Below, piece by piece: positions 21,938 through 33,232 of a DNA stretch of 64,000 bases (the stretch's first letter is position 1; each line of letters begins with the position of its first letter). The position numbers were made by a program, and so were the translations under genes. The notes beneath the pieces were generated by a model. The model worked only from the letters and a program-made list of their open reading frames with translations. It was not told the origin of the DNA and searched no databases. Source of the DNA: Helichrysum umbraculigerum (lineage: Eukaryota; Streptophyta; Magnoliopsida; Asterales; Asteraceae); the NCBI GenBank assembly GCA_949592205.1, contig CATIUR010000003.1:83415001-83479000 (forward strand), given 5' to 3'.

Positions 21938-23191
21938 AATTCGGCGACGATCCGTGAGTTGGTGAGTTAAACTCATTTCTAGCATTACTCCTCTCGTCCG
22001 GAGATGGGCTGCCTGCTCCGACACTCCCCGCAGCCTAGCATCATGCGCTGTCAGGCCTGTCACATCTGCAGTGCTTTCTGCGGTGTCATGATGAGGGTAG
22101 TTGTGTGATAATGGCGCGTGCCGGTCACGCGTTTTAACTTCCCAATGATTTACTTTCGCCGTACACGTGTAGGGCCTCGATCTATTGATCATATTTGTGA
22201 CCCGACCCGCATATCCGAGCTATTTAGGGTCAAGCGGTTTTCATAATTTCCGTATTTTTCAAAAAACTTCCCTTTTCGTTCTTAGGGTTTCCTGGTTCAT
22301 AAAACCGGTGTGTATTCCGTTCCGATTTCGCCAATCTGTCACTCGATCATGCTTTTGAAGGTCCGTTTCCTTGTTCTTTCACTTGTTTTTTCTTTTATTT
22401 ACATCCGTTAGTTATGGATTCCACTTTACACGACGCTCCGGTTACGTCCACCGAGATTCCGGCTGAAAATGTTGCGATTACGGTGGACGAGGGCGAGGAT
22501 GAGCCCGAGGTTGCTAGTCATGCTAGTAAATTGACGGATGTTTCTCTTTCTGCAACTGAAATCGAGTATCCCTACCTTAGCGAGTTCAATCCAACAGTGC
22601 CGTTGCAGGATGATAGGGCGAATCGCTCTCCGGACGGTAAGGTCGCCGTGTATCGCAAATATTTTGAAAATTCCAACTTTTGTTTACCTGTGTCCCCTTT
22701 TGTTGTCGATGTGTATGAGTACTATGGTATCAGGTTTCCTCAGTTCCACCCTCATGGTTTGCAGCGTGTAATGATTTTTGAAATGTTTTGTCGTGGTCAC
22801 AATAAACTGCCGAGCGTGGTGCTTTTTCATCATCATTTTCGCATTTCAAAACAGGGCAGTTGGTTTTCTTTCGATAAGCGGCCCTCTTCTGGTTTTCAAA
22901 AATCGAAGGGTCCAGGCTTGAAACCCTGGAAAAACAGTTTCTTTTTCGTTGATGTTTCCTGTTTTCCTCGTATTCCTGCTGGTCTTCTTGATTGGAAGTT
23001 TGAGGGCATAGACAAAGATTTGAATGAGCGTCCACGGGAGCGTGGCAATGACCCACGACTGTTCAATTTGTGTGAGTCTGCATCGGTCCACATGCGGGCA
23101 TATCACGAGGAGGCAGTTCTCTTTGCTTTGGGTGTGACCCGGGAATGGGGGTATCCTGGGAAGATGCCTGTGTTTAAGAAAAATGAAGAGG

Positions 23192-23355
23192 GTACGGTGC
23201 GGGGGTGGCCATTATTTTCGGGCTATCCCCGGTCGAATTTTCTCTTTATTACTGTATTTTCAACTTTTTAACTGCTTTTCTTTTTGCTTTTTACACTTAT
23301 GCGTCGCATATGTGCGTATTTGAAACCTGCTGACCTTTCGAGTTGTTTGGTGCAG
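23192..23355 (+). other. Putative intron 1 of the antisense gene
   Basis: Starts GTACGG after GAAGAGG and ends TTTGGTGCAG. It is T-rich, with TTTTTGCTTTTTACAC inside. Removing it joins the upstream and downstream frames exactly (phase 1). Confidence 0.6.
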
Positions 23356-23718
23356 TGATGCAGTCCGTGTGGATACTCTCCGATGATGAGTTGGACACTA
23401 TCAAGATTGACAACGTCACGCCCGACGTCTCAGAGGGTGGTGGACAACCTGAGGGCGATGACCCTTTGTTGACGGTGGCCCCCAGCGCATCCAAGTCGCA
23501 GCCTGTGCTCTCTGACCATGCCCCAGGCAAGTCAGTGGCGTCTGCAGGTATGACGCGTTCAGGATTGGTGAGATCTGAACCTTCCAGCGCTGCTACCCCA
23601 TCCAAGGCCTCGAGGCCGCTCCGATCTGCCGCCAACAAGAGAAAGAAATTTTCTGCCAAGGATTTGGCAGGAATGAACGTGCCCTCTGCTGAAGCTGTTG
23701 GTGATTCTCTGCGCAGAG

Positions 23719-23830
23719 GTATGCGTACATGCATTTTGTTTTCTCTGTATTTTTGATCCGCTGTCATATGTACATCTGCACATATGTGTTTCGCAGTCCT
23801 TGTGAGTTGACCTAAATAATTATTGTGCAG
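23719..23830 (+). other. Putative intron 2 of the antisense gene
   Basis: Starts GTATGCGTAC and ends TTATTGTGCAG, with a T-rich interior. The protein-like character resumes right after the AG, but the reading phase is off by one, so either the boundary or the exon has mutated. Confidence 0.5.
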
Positions 23831-24787
23831 TCGCATTCCCGAGCACCCGGTTCATCCCCCGAGCGTGCACCGGTCAATCACGACGATCAAGGCTCTGGTC
23901 ACAAGACTTTGGAGACCCATTCGGAGGTAGATCCCGAGGAGTTTGACAAACTTTTGAGCAACCTCATTCCGGGCCATAGTATCGACCAGGTGAAGGATCT
24001 TTCTGATGCGGAGTTATCCGATGGCTGCAGCAAAGCGCTGCGAGAGCATTTGGTGTGGGAGTTAAGGCAGCGCGCACGGGCAAAGGTGTTATCTCACTAG
24101 TGCTTAATCCAGCGTAGCCAGCTAGAGGTGCAAGGTATTGAGGTTCAGCAGCTGAGGATGGAGGTGGCAGATTTGAGGCGAGAGAGGAGAACCTGGGTTG
24201 ATTCTGCAGAAAAGATTTCTGAGCTTGAGGCTACCAAGCAGTCCCTTGAGGATGCCCTTCTCAAGGCCAAATATGTGGCTCACGAGCGAAGTTCGGTGAT
24301 TACTTCGAAGGAAGAATTAATTGCTGACTTGAACATTCAGCTTAATCAGAAGGACGACCAAATTTTGAGCCAGGGCAACCAGCTTGCCGCTCATGCCACC
24401 GATCTCAAGCAGTTACAGGAGCAGCTCCAAACAGAGATATCTGCTAAAGATTTAGCCGTGAGTGAACTGAAGAAATTGCATTCAGGGTTGGATATTGTTG
24501 GTGCAAATGTGCTGAAGGGTCCCACTGTGACGGACCCGTTCACAGCATATGCTGAGGGCTTGAAAGAGTATGGAGGGCATCACGCCGCTTCTCTTGCCCA
24601 AAAATTGCTGTTCTCGGAAGATTCTTCCAAGATGCCTTAGGAGTTGTCACAGCTGATCAAGCCTGGTTGCCGTGATAAGTTGAAGGAGCTTTTTGACAAT
24701 ACCCGTCAAGCGAAATCCGCCTATCTTGCTAAAGTTGTTTCTGCCGAGGGTTTGTCAGTTGATGAAATCCTGGCCATCGAGCCATGA

Positions 24788-25648
24788 TTTCCCTGAAAAT
24801 GCTTGTTTATGTTATGACAATTTATTACTTTTGGTGCCCGGTTTGGGCTTGTAAGAACATGTTTTGTTTCGCTTGCTATTCTGGTTTGTCGCTCATAATG
24901 AGCTTTGGACATGTCCTATTTTGAAACTTTATCGAATGTTATGGGTGCCCGTTTTGGGCTTTGTAAATACTGTTGCTGACGTTTTTGGCTTCTACTTACT
25001 TGCTTTTTATTTTAGCAGTTGTTTGTATGAATTGCGCACTTTATTGTGTTGTTTGTCATGACTGGCAAGTCTAGATTGCCTTAAAAAGTGGTTGACATCT
25101 TGCTCGATAGTGGACCTCTTGGTCTGCACTTAGCACGGGGCAACTTTCTGATCAACCCTTCAAGCTTGGTAGCCTGCGGGGATCTCTACCAGGGGCCGGG
25201 CTAGAACGCACCTCCCGCGAGGGTAGGATTACCCCATCACCTTATTTTGGCGAGCCTCGGGCAATTGCCGGGGGATGGGGTGATTTGACCAATTCAGGCC
25301 AAGTTCATACTAGCATTAATGATTTTACGCGAACATTTTTTTTTTGTACTTTGTTTTAGGCTGTTTCTTTTTAGTGCACGGGTGGTATAGCAAAATGCAA
25401 ATACGAGCTCCAGGGGCTGATCAGGCCCTAACTGGAGGTGGCCCGTTTGCCTTCATTCATACAAATGATTTATTTTGGGACATTAAACGTGCCCTTCAGA
25501 AGGCAGAGGTGTGTCCTATTACAAAAGTTCCATAGAGTACAATTATTCTAAGCAAAGTGCTAATGTGGTGACCGTCACCTTGTTCAAACGTAGCATCGCT
25601 TGAGGTTTGTGGCGTGCCATGTGCGTGGCAATGGGGAGCCGTTAACTG
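24788..25648. other. Untranslated zone between integrase and the antisense gene
   Basis: No coding frame is supported on either strand. The part 25060-25270 is the complement of sequence also found in element C (17540-17735), for example GAGATCCCC, TTGATCAGAAA and TTGCCCCGTG, which ties the two elements to one family. Confidence 0.65.
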
Positions 25649-26812
25649 TTACGAGGCTATACGCCCCATTCCCATGGCAGTTGCCACCCTGTAGGGACCC
25701 TCCCAGTTGGGTCCTAGCTTTCCGGTGTTTTCTGCACGGCTTGCTTCATTTTTTCTCCATACGTAGTCTCCAACAGCGAAAGTTAGGGGGTGGACCCTAC
25801 GGTTGTAATACCGAGCTATCTTCCTCTTGTTTTCAGCTTCTCGGATTGCTGCGTACCCCCGCCTCTCTTCCACCCTGTCCAGGTTATCCTTCAGGTTAGC
25901 TGTGTTGACATTTTCGTCGAATTGGGCTACCCTGAGAGTAGGGACGCTGATCTCCGCAGGAATCACTGCCTCCGATCCGTATACGAGGCAATACGGGGTT
26001 TCACCCGTGGATTTCTTGGGGGTGGTCCTGTGTGCCCACAGCACATTTGGCAGCTCTTCTGTCCACCCACTCTGGCAACCATCCAGGCGAGCTTTTATTC
26101 CATTGACAATATCACGGTTCGTCACTTCCACCTGCCCGTTGGCCTGAGGGTGCGCCACGGATGTGAACGTTTGCTTGATTTCTAATCCTGCGCACCATGA
26201 CCTGAACGGGTTATCTGCAAATTGCTTCCCGTTGTCACTTACGATTTCGTGGGGAATACCGAAACGACAGACGATGTCCTCCCAGACGAATGTCAGTATC
26301 TTGTTTCCCGTGATGATGGAGAGCGGCTTTGCCTCCACCCACTTGGTGAAGTAATCAATGGCTACCACCAGGAATTTTACCCCTCCTTTGTCGGAAGGAA
26401 AAGGGCCCACAATATCAATGGCCCACTTATGGAAAGGCCACGCTGAGGAAACTGGAATGAGGTCATGCATGGGGTATCGCTGGACCGGTGCGTTAGTCTG
26501 GCAGGCTCGACACTTCTGGATTATCTCGAGGGTGTCTTTGTGCATCGTTGGCCAGAAATACCCGTGTCTGGCCACCTTTGAGACGATTCACCTTGGACCT
26601 GCGTGCAGGCCGCACGCTCCCTCGTGTATCTCTCTTACGATGTTTTCAGCCTGTGCCGGGCCGACACACCTTAGCTTCGGCCCGCGGAACGTCTTTTTGT
26701 GGAGCGTTCCGTTAATTATTTCATACCTTGGAGCATTCACTCTTATCTTCCTCGCCTGACCCGGGTCAGCAGGTAACACTCCAGTGTTCAGATATTCGAC
26801 AATTGGGGTCAT
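25649..26812 (-). pseudogene. Tat integrase domain (pol 3' part)
   Basis: Integrase inserts retrotransposon cDNA into the host genome. The zinc-binding part lies at 26812-26500: a His-containing stretch (REIHEGACGLHAG) and a later CRACQ for the Cys pair. The catalytic core follows with D in WAIDIVGPFP, D in IVSDNGKQF and E in QANGQVEVTNR, spaced as in the D,D-35-E family. The C-terminal part includes NWEGPYRV. An in-frame TGA at 26588-26590, at a position usually occupied by Trp, breaks the zinc-binding region from the core. The frame also stops short of a full C terminus near 25649. Confidence 0.85.
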
Positions 26813-27526
26813 CCACGTTTCTCCTTTTTCCTTGTACGTCTAAGACTGTGGGGTCTGTGACGATTGACTTTTGTTTGAGTACTTCGACCAAGACCTCCTT
26901 GGTCAGGTGTGCGAAGGTTAGCGAGGCCAGTTTGCTGAGGGCATCCGCCTTTTTGTTTTGACTTCTCGGCACTTGTTCAATCTTGAAGTATTTGAACGCT
27001 TTGATCATTGACTTTGCTATGTCGAGGTACTTCTTCATTGCCGGTTCCTTTGCCTCGAAAAGGCCACAGATCTGATTGGCCACCAGCTGGGAGTCAACGT
27101 ACATCCTGCGAGGAGTGCCTCATACTCCGATTCATTATTTGACGCCGAAAAGTCAAACCTGAGGGCATATGTGTGTTCTTCACCGGTTGGGCTTGTCAGA
27201 ATCAGCCCAGCCCCGGACCCTTCTGAACTGGCTACCCCGTCGGTATACAGTTCCCATGTTTCCTTGGGTGGGGCTGCCCCTAGCTGTTGTTTTACCAGAC
27301 CTTCGGAGCCTACTGGTATTTCGGCCAAGAAGTCTGCCATTACCTGCCCCTTTACCGCATTCCTTGGCCCGAAAGTAATCTCGTGCTCACCCAGCTCGAT
27401 CGCCAATTTCGCTAACCTCCCGGATACCTCCGGTTTTGTCAATATTTGTTTTATCGGTTGATCTGTTAACACTTTTATCGGGTGAGCCTGGAAGTATCTT
27501 CGGAGGCGCCTCGCGGAGTGTACCAC
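26766..27526 (-). pseudogene. Tat RNase H region, with second (archaeal-like) RNase H
   Basis: The first part (27526 downward) contains VLTDQPIKQILTKPE, the end of the ordinary gypsy RNase H. It is followed by ELYTDGVASSEGSGAGLIL with the D of the catalytic set, NNESEYEALLAG with an E, and, in a shifted frame from about 27104, YVDSQLVANQ with a D. This second domain is the archaeal-type RNase H reported for the Tat lineage. A frameshift near 27090-27110 separates its two halves, and another break separates the block from the RT frame upstream. Confidence 0.8.
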
Positions 27527-27539
27527 GGCAAGAACCAGC

Positions 27540-29365
27540 TTCTCAATTGGTGTATAATTTACTTCCCCCCTTGTAGCGCCTTGCTGACAAAATAGACGGG
27601 TATCTCTATTTTATCATGTTCGGCAATCAAGACTGAGCTGACAGCTTCTTGGGAGGCTACGACGTATAATATGAGTGTCTCCCCATCAATTGGTGCTGTC
27701 AGCGTGGGCAACTCTCCCATAAACTCCTTCATTTCCTGGAAGGCTTTTTCTGCTTCGGCTGACCAGGAGAAATCTTTGTTGCTCAGACAACCCTTCAGGG
27801 TAGCGAAAAATGGCAGAGACCGATCTGCTGCGCGGGACAGGAAACGTGTTAGTGCCGCGAGCTTACCTGTGAGACTTTGCACCTCTTGTCTTGATTTGGG
27901 AGAAGGCATTCCCAGGATTGCTTCTATTTTTTTAGGGTTTGCCTTGATACCCCTGGGGGATACGATGTGCCCCAGAAATTTCCCTTCCTCCATTCCGAAG
28001 GTACATTTTGCAGGATTGAGTTTCATCCCGATGCTTCTGAGGGTTGCAAACGTTTCAACCACGTCCTTCAGCAAGTCTGTCTCTGTATTGCTTTTTATTA
28101 CAATGTCATCGACATACGCCTCCACATTCCTTCCGATTTGATGAAGGAACGCCGAATCGATGACCCTTTGGTATGTTGCCCCTGCTTTTTTCAATCCGAA
28201 CGGCATCTTTGTGTAGCAGAAAATTCCATTGTCCGTATGGAACGCTGTTTTGTCTTCGTCTTCCTTGGCGATGTGTATTTGTTGGTATCCCTTGTAGGTG
28301 TCGAGGAAACACTTCAGGCGATAACCTGCCAGGGATTCCACTTTCCAGTCAATTTCCGGCAGGGGGTAGTTGTCTTTGGGACATACTTTGTTTAGGTCTT
28401 TTAAATCAACGCACATCCTCCAATCCCCATTGGACTTTTTTACCATCACCGGGTTGGCCACCCAGGTTTGGTATTTCACCTCACGCATTACTCCTGCTTT
28501 GACCAGGCCATCCACCTCAGTTGTTAGGAATCGGCTACGGTCTGGAGCCATCCCTCTCTTTTTTTGTCGGACAGGTGTGAGGCTGGGGTTAATGTTCAGC
28601 CTATGCTCGGCGATGCTCCGGGGCACCCCCGTCATGTCTGCGTAACAGAACGCGAAAACATCCATATTCTGTCGCAATATTTCTGTGAGCTTTACCTTTA
28701 TACTTTCTGGGAGTGAGTGGCTAATCTTGACGGGCTGGTCTGGATATGCAGCGTTAAGTACTACACTTTCTTCGTCCACCCCTAGGGGATCAGCCTCGTG
28801 GGCTGGGGCAATGGTGAGCCCTCGCCATGCTGTCTCTGGGGCGGAGCATCGCAGGGTTGCTATGCCTCCCATAGTTGGGAATTTCATCATTCCATGCACG
28901 GTGGTGATGACTGCACCGAACGTCTGCATGCCTGTTCTCCCCAGTATCACATTATGCCTGGAGGGTGACCTGACGATTATGAAGTTGAGGGTGGCCACCC
29001 TGTACTGTGGGTAGCTTCCCAGGCATACCTCCATTTCTATCTTTCCCACTGGCCAACTGGTCTCCCCTGAGAATCTTACCAAGGAGGAGTTGTATTCCGA
29101 CATTGTTCGTCGCATTTCGTACGGGAATTTCAGAAAGCAATGCTCGTACATTATGTCGATGGCTTCCGCTATCCACATATACGCGGCCTACCTGGTGATT
29201 GGCTATCCTGGCGTTGACTACCAAGGGTTCCCTCGACGGATTGCTGTCCTCGATTGGTGGGAAAGTGATTGCTTGCCTTTCCCATGTTTCCAGTGCTTCG
29301 TCCTTTCGCCGCTGTCCAGCCCACCAGCTGTGTATCATATGGATCGTTCCTTCTGTCGGGGGCAA
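27540..29365 (-). pseudogene. Tat protease and reverse transcriptase (pol 5' part)
   Basis: Reverse transcriptase copies element RNA to DNA. Aspartic protease comes first: VGRVYVDSGS at about 29190 gives the DSG active-site triad. The sequence changes frame near 29175, and the long frame 29178-27559 then carries the protease remainder (RHNVILGRTGM) and RT: VDLKDLNKVCPKDNYPLP, FCYTKMPFGLKKAGATYQR and the catalytic EAYVDDIVIKS, then LGHIVS. A first RNase H start (ILYVVASQEAVSSVL, YFVSKALQGG) precedes the stop at 27559. Frameshifts near 29350 and 29175 cancel one another, leaving a short out-of-frame segment, and a further shift follows 27559. Confidence 0.88.
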
Positions 29366-31014
29366 TTCTGCGGGTTTCTTTTTATCCCCCCTGGAGCTTT
29401 CATTTCATCTTGCTTATGATAACTCTTTGCTCCAATCACCAGGTGCTCCAACTTTCCCGCCTTAACGACGTTAATTATGGTGCTTTTTAGCTCTCGACAC
29501 TCATTGGTGTCATGCCCCTTTTCCTCGTGGAACCTGCAATATTTGTTGTTTTTGCCTTGATATTTTGTTGCGAGTGGCCTCGGTGGTGGAAAATGCTTGG
29601 CCTCTGGCTCTGTTGCCAGGATTTCTTTTGGGCTTTTACTGAGGGATGTCAGTATTCCTCTTCGCTCGAATGGCTGGTACCGCTGGCCTCGGTGTTCGAT
29701 CGGGTTACCCCTATCCCTTCTCGCGGAGCTGGAAGGCCCCGACACATGCGCAGGGTTGACCTTTGCTTTTACATGCTGACGGATTGCTCCCACCCGTATG
29801 TAGCTTCTTGCTTTGTCTTGCATTGAAGCTATTGTTGCTGGGAGGTCTGCGGATAATTGGTCGATGAGGCCCCCAAACCTGTTCTTATCTAGGCACATTA
29901 TGAACCCTGAGATTTGTTGACTTTCTGGTAAGTCGGGGATCCTGAGGCATTCGTCCGCGTGCCTCTCTATGAAGTCTGCCAGGCTCTCCTCAGGCTTTTG
30001 GTACAGGTAGTGCGCAGCCATGTGTGACAACGGTGCGGCCGTTCACTGGTGGAATCTTCTTATGAATTTGTCCCGCAGGTCCGCCCAGCTAGTGATGCTT
30101 CCTGGTGGCTGCTCGTTAAACCACCTTCTTGCTAATTTTAGTAGCACTGACTGGAACATGTGGCAAACCACAGCATCCTCCCAGTGCTGCGTCTTTATCA
30201 CGTTGTCAAACCCGCAGAGGAAATCCTGAGTGTCCGTTGTACCGTCGTAGTTTCCTACCGCCAGTGGTATTGATGTATTGTATGGTAGCGGCGTGTTGGC
30301 TATGTGTGGCGCAAACTGTTTCGATGCATCAGGGGCCCGTACCTGTTTTGGTACGGGAATCCCTAGAAGTGCCGCCCTTAAATTGGCCACCATGGGGTGC
30401 TCAGGTGTCGGTATCGGTGGTGCCGGTGGTGGCTGCATTGCTTGATTCAGTATTTGGGTTAACATTGCGGCTGGATTAGCACTGCTTGTTTCCTGATTTT
30501 GCGGGTGTGTTGCTACCAACGGCACGGACTGTACCAGCGGTGTTGTGAAGTGGTATAGAGGTGTATTTTGGTACAATGGAGAGTTTGTTTGTTGATTCTG
30601 GTGAAACCATAGCGGGTTGTTTGGCGTTGCCGACACCTCTGGGCTGACAACGTAGCCCATTTGTGAGAGCAACTGGTGCGCCATTGCCGGTGTGAGTGTT
30701 GGTCCGGTTGGGGTAAAAAACGTTCTTGACTGATCCCGGCCAGTTGTACTTACGAGAATCGCCTGGGTTTGTGCTACCGTTGCTGGTGAAGAGAAAACCA
30801 ACCTCGTCGGGATCATTTCAGTCGTCTCTCGCCGGTGCATCTGTTGCGTCTGATTTGGACCGGAATTGAGCCCGGCCAGACGCTCCTCAAAAGTCATTAG
30901 TTCTGGTGTATTAATTTGCACTGGTGTTGTTGACACCGGCTGCGAGGTTATTGCGTTACTGCCATTCGCGTTTTTCGTTTCCGACATTGCGCTCGTACCC
31001 GTCGGACCTGCCAT
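29335..31014 (-). pseudogene. Tat gag polyprotein
   Basis: Gag packages element RNA. The ATG at 31014 is about 80 bp after the LTR. The N-terminal 200 residues are proline-, threonine- and glutamine-rich. The retrotransposon-gag core follows with RRWFNEQPPGSITSWADL (about residues 295-312), and after an in-frame TGA at 30043-30045 come FIERHADECLRIPD and, near the end, YCRFHEEKGHDTNEC, the histidine-containing knuckle typical of Tat Gag. Both halves are in one frame, so a single nonsense change explains the break. A frameshift near 29350 separates gag from protease. Confidence 0.85.
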
Positions 31015-31072
31015 CGTTGATTTATGACACGGTTCTTGTGCTTTTATATTTTGATTTTGTGGTATGAGTTGG

Positions 31073-31090
31073 TTTATGCGGATGGCGCCA
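31073..31090 (-). other. Primer binding site of the Tat element
   Basis: On the minus strand TGGCGCCATCCGCATAAA begins two bases after the LTR end TTGATCA. The first 12 bases equal the PBS of element C. Confidence 0.75.
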
Positions 31091-31092
31091 TT

Positions 31093-31606
31093 TGATCAAG
31101 TGTTAGATTACTTGAGTGCTAATGATTGATTATGTTTTGGGGGAGGATCGAATTGTCACACTACAGTTGCTGTTTTAACCCGAGTTTACATAAAACAGGT
31201 GGTGAAAATCCGATCGAAGTGGTGTTCTTGGAGAGAATATGTGTTATTTCTCTGATTTGGATGATGCTCTTCTCGGCGTATCCTCGAGCTTTTATACCTC
31301 CGAGGATAGCCGTCTACGTTTTCCCGCCCAACGGTCGTATTCCTTAGGGAAACGCATTGGCCAGGGTTCCTATTATCCGTTGGGTAATCAGGAGTAAGGA
31401 TTGGCCTTTATCCGACGAATAACGAGGTTAGTAAGTTGACATGGGGACACTTTATCTGCCACGCACGACTCCCGAAATATCCTTGTCAGGGAATATTCAT
31501 AGCATGGGCGCCGAACCCCAGGGTTGCCTTGTCCTTCATTCATCGGTGATCCTCCGGGGATATACATTGCGTGAACCCCGGAGGGTATCATGGCTGTGGG
31601 ATGTCC
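31093..31606 (-). repeat. 5' LTR of the Tat element, outer end missing
   Basis: Matches 21389-21906 at about 97% by eye (TATAAAAG at 31296-31289). Beyond 31606 it leaves the LTR sequence, so the last 14 bp (the TGGTGTAACCACCC terminus) are absent. Confidence 0.88.
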
Positions 31607-31647
31607 CGGAGGGTATCATTGCGCCGAACCCCAGGGTTGCCTCGTCC

Positions 31648-31653
<6 letters not shown>
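31607..31653. other. Templated filler at the right junction of the Tat element
   Basis: Consists of a second copy of an LTR-internal stretch (CGGAGGGTATCAT, also at 31579-31591), then a copy of GCCGAACCCCAGGGTTGCC and CTCGTCCTTCA. The CTCG form matches the left LTR (21821-21836), not the right LTR, which reads CTTG. It ends at TTCACC, shared with the start of the duplicated host segment. Confidence 0.75.
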
Positions 31654-32003
<350 letters not shown>

Positions 32004-33114
32004 CAAAGGACAATGCATTCACATGAAAGATTCCCTCCTTTTGCTCTAAATATTTATTTCATGATCACTCACCTGTAATTATTTGGAACTTTTTAAGTTA
32101 AATTTTAATGATATTGAAACCTGGAACTCTCCCATGCATACATCTAGAAGGAACTTGTGAAACAATAAGGTTTCATGATCATGCTTGAAACAAAAATTAA
32201 TAGCAGAAGTTGATCCTTTTAAGATCATAATCGTATAGATTAAAAAAAAACAAAAACAAAAATCACCAATCAAACAATATATAATGAACATGTGAATCAA
32301 ACACTAAACCCTAGTTTGTAAAATGGAATTCACATCATCAAAATTAGGGTTACAGAAATTCAATTACACAAGTACACATACAACTAATCATCAAATTAGT
32401 GGAATATGAAATTAAATATGAATCAAAATTGAATCAAAATCGAAATTGAATCAACTACCTTCAATGGAGAATCTGATAAGAGAAAACTTACCTGCAATCA
32501 TAATCGTAAATTAAATTTGAAATTGTGAAGGATGCATAAAAAAATTTTGATTTTGAAATTAGGTTTTCTTAATCTTGAAGTCTGAAACCGGATTAATTGG
32601 CAGGAGCGTATAAGGATTTGAATTAGGAGTAGTTAAGGTAATAAAGTAATTTGATCATGGCTAATCATACTTATTGCATGGACAAGTTACGGAGATTTAA
32701 TCAATGGTGATTAGTTAGGGAAGTTAAAGAATTAAAGGGGTGGGATTAATTTTGGGGTGGTTAATTTTAGTATGTCTACATATTTAATATTTTGTTATCT
32801 ATAATCTATAACTACTTATAAAACATTTCATGTGTTGAATCTTAAAGTTCTTAAAAATAATCAAAGTTTCAAAACTACCCTCTAACATGATTATCTATAT
32901 ACTTAATTTCCTTATAAATATAACTACATTTACCACATCCAATCCACATTTTTTCAACATACCAAGAATTAAGCAAATCATAAAAATAATCACAATCAAC
33001 TCTCACATTTTTCTAGGATATATAAAAAAACAAATCACAATCAACACAATGGTTTATAAAAATTATTCCACTTGACATGTTGGCGAAAATAACATCGTTT
33101 TATAGATTCGATAC
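32004..33114. other. Anonymous AT-rich host sequence, no gene supported
   Basis: No protein-like frame. Some GT/AG-like sites, such as GCAGGTAAG on the minus strand near 32485, could be relics of an untranslated exon, but nothing coding is attached to them. Confidence 0.45.
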
Positions 33115-33141
33115 CGCCGCATTGCGAGGGTACCCTACTAG
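33115..33141 (+). mobile_element. Possible Helitron 3' terminus
   Basis: A GCCGCATTGCGAGG imperfect stem and GGGTACCC palindrome precede CTAG (33138-33141) followed by T. It resembles a Helitron end, but the hairpin is weaker than at 11772 or 56798 and no 5' end was found. Confidence 0.35.
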
Positions 33142-33144
33142 TTA

Positions 33145-33232
33145 CTCCCTCCGTCCCGATTTAATAGTCCAGTATTTCATTTTGGGATGCCCCAAATTGA
33201 TTGTCCACTACTAAATATAGAAAGGAAATATG
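33145..33232 (+). mobile_element. Stowaway MITE, left part (split by the Tekay element)
   Basis: Starts CTCCCTCCGTCCCGATTT after target TA (33143-33144). Its right part is at 56277-56451 and ends GGGACGGAGGGAG followed by TA. The 23-kb Tekay element sits between the two parts with target repeat ATATG. Confidence 0.88.

Larger units (their letters stand above)
22414..24787 (+). pseudogene. Antisense accessory gene of the Tat element (gypsy-type putative transposase-like protein)
   Basis: Encoded on the plus strand, opposite to gag-pol. The first exon-like block (22414-23191) starts at ATG and gives about 260 residues, including FCLPVSPFVVDVYEYYGIRF and VMIFEMFCRGHNKLP. This resembles the plant family described as putative gypsy-type transposon proteins (Transposase_28). 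Two gaps are intron-like (see separate entries). The last part (23831-24787) is acidic then coiled-coil, rich in leucine, glutamate and glutamine (VQQLRMEVADLRRERRT). In-frame TAG codons at 24098-24100 and 24638-24640 break it; the frame otherwise runs to a TGA at 24785. The junction across the second gap is one base out of phase, so an indel or a different splice site is implied. The protein's function is not known. Confidence 0.75.
21389..31647 (-). mobile_element. Tat-lineage Ty3/gypsy retrotransposon with antisense gene (element B)
   Basis: A minus-strand element of about 10.3 kb. Its 5' LTR is at 31093-31606 with the outer end rearranged; then come the PBS (31073-31090), gag (31014-29335), protease/RT/RNase H, a second RNase H, integrase (to 25649), a long untranslated zone, an extra gene on the opposite strand (22414-24787), the polypurine tract (21921-21937) and the 3' LTR (21389-21920). 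Extra ORFs between pol and the 3' LTR, some antisense, and a second RNase H are known traits of the Tat lineage. All the genes carry frameshifts or stops, so the copy is dead. Confidence 0.88.

Noticed and set aside
23297..23836. Minus-strand 179-codon frame opposite the antisense Tat gene
   Set aside because: It runs across the intron-like gaps and is the complement of the acidic exon; the plus-strand frame has the family resemblance.
25790..29465. Many plus-strand frames of 60-156 codons across the Tat pol region
   Set aside because: They are shadows of the minus-strand gag-pol, whose RT, RNase H and integrase motifs are clear.
32079..32300. Minus-strand 73-codon frame rich in Phe, Cys and Ile
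   Set aside because: AT-driven composition, with no start context or neighbouring exon.
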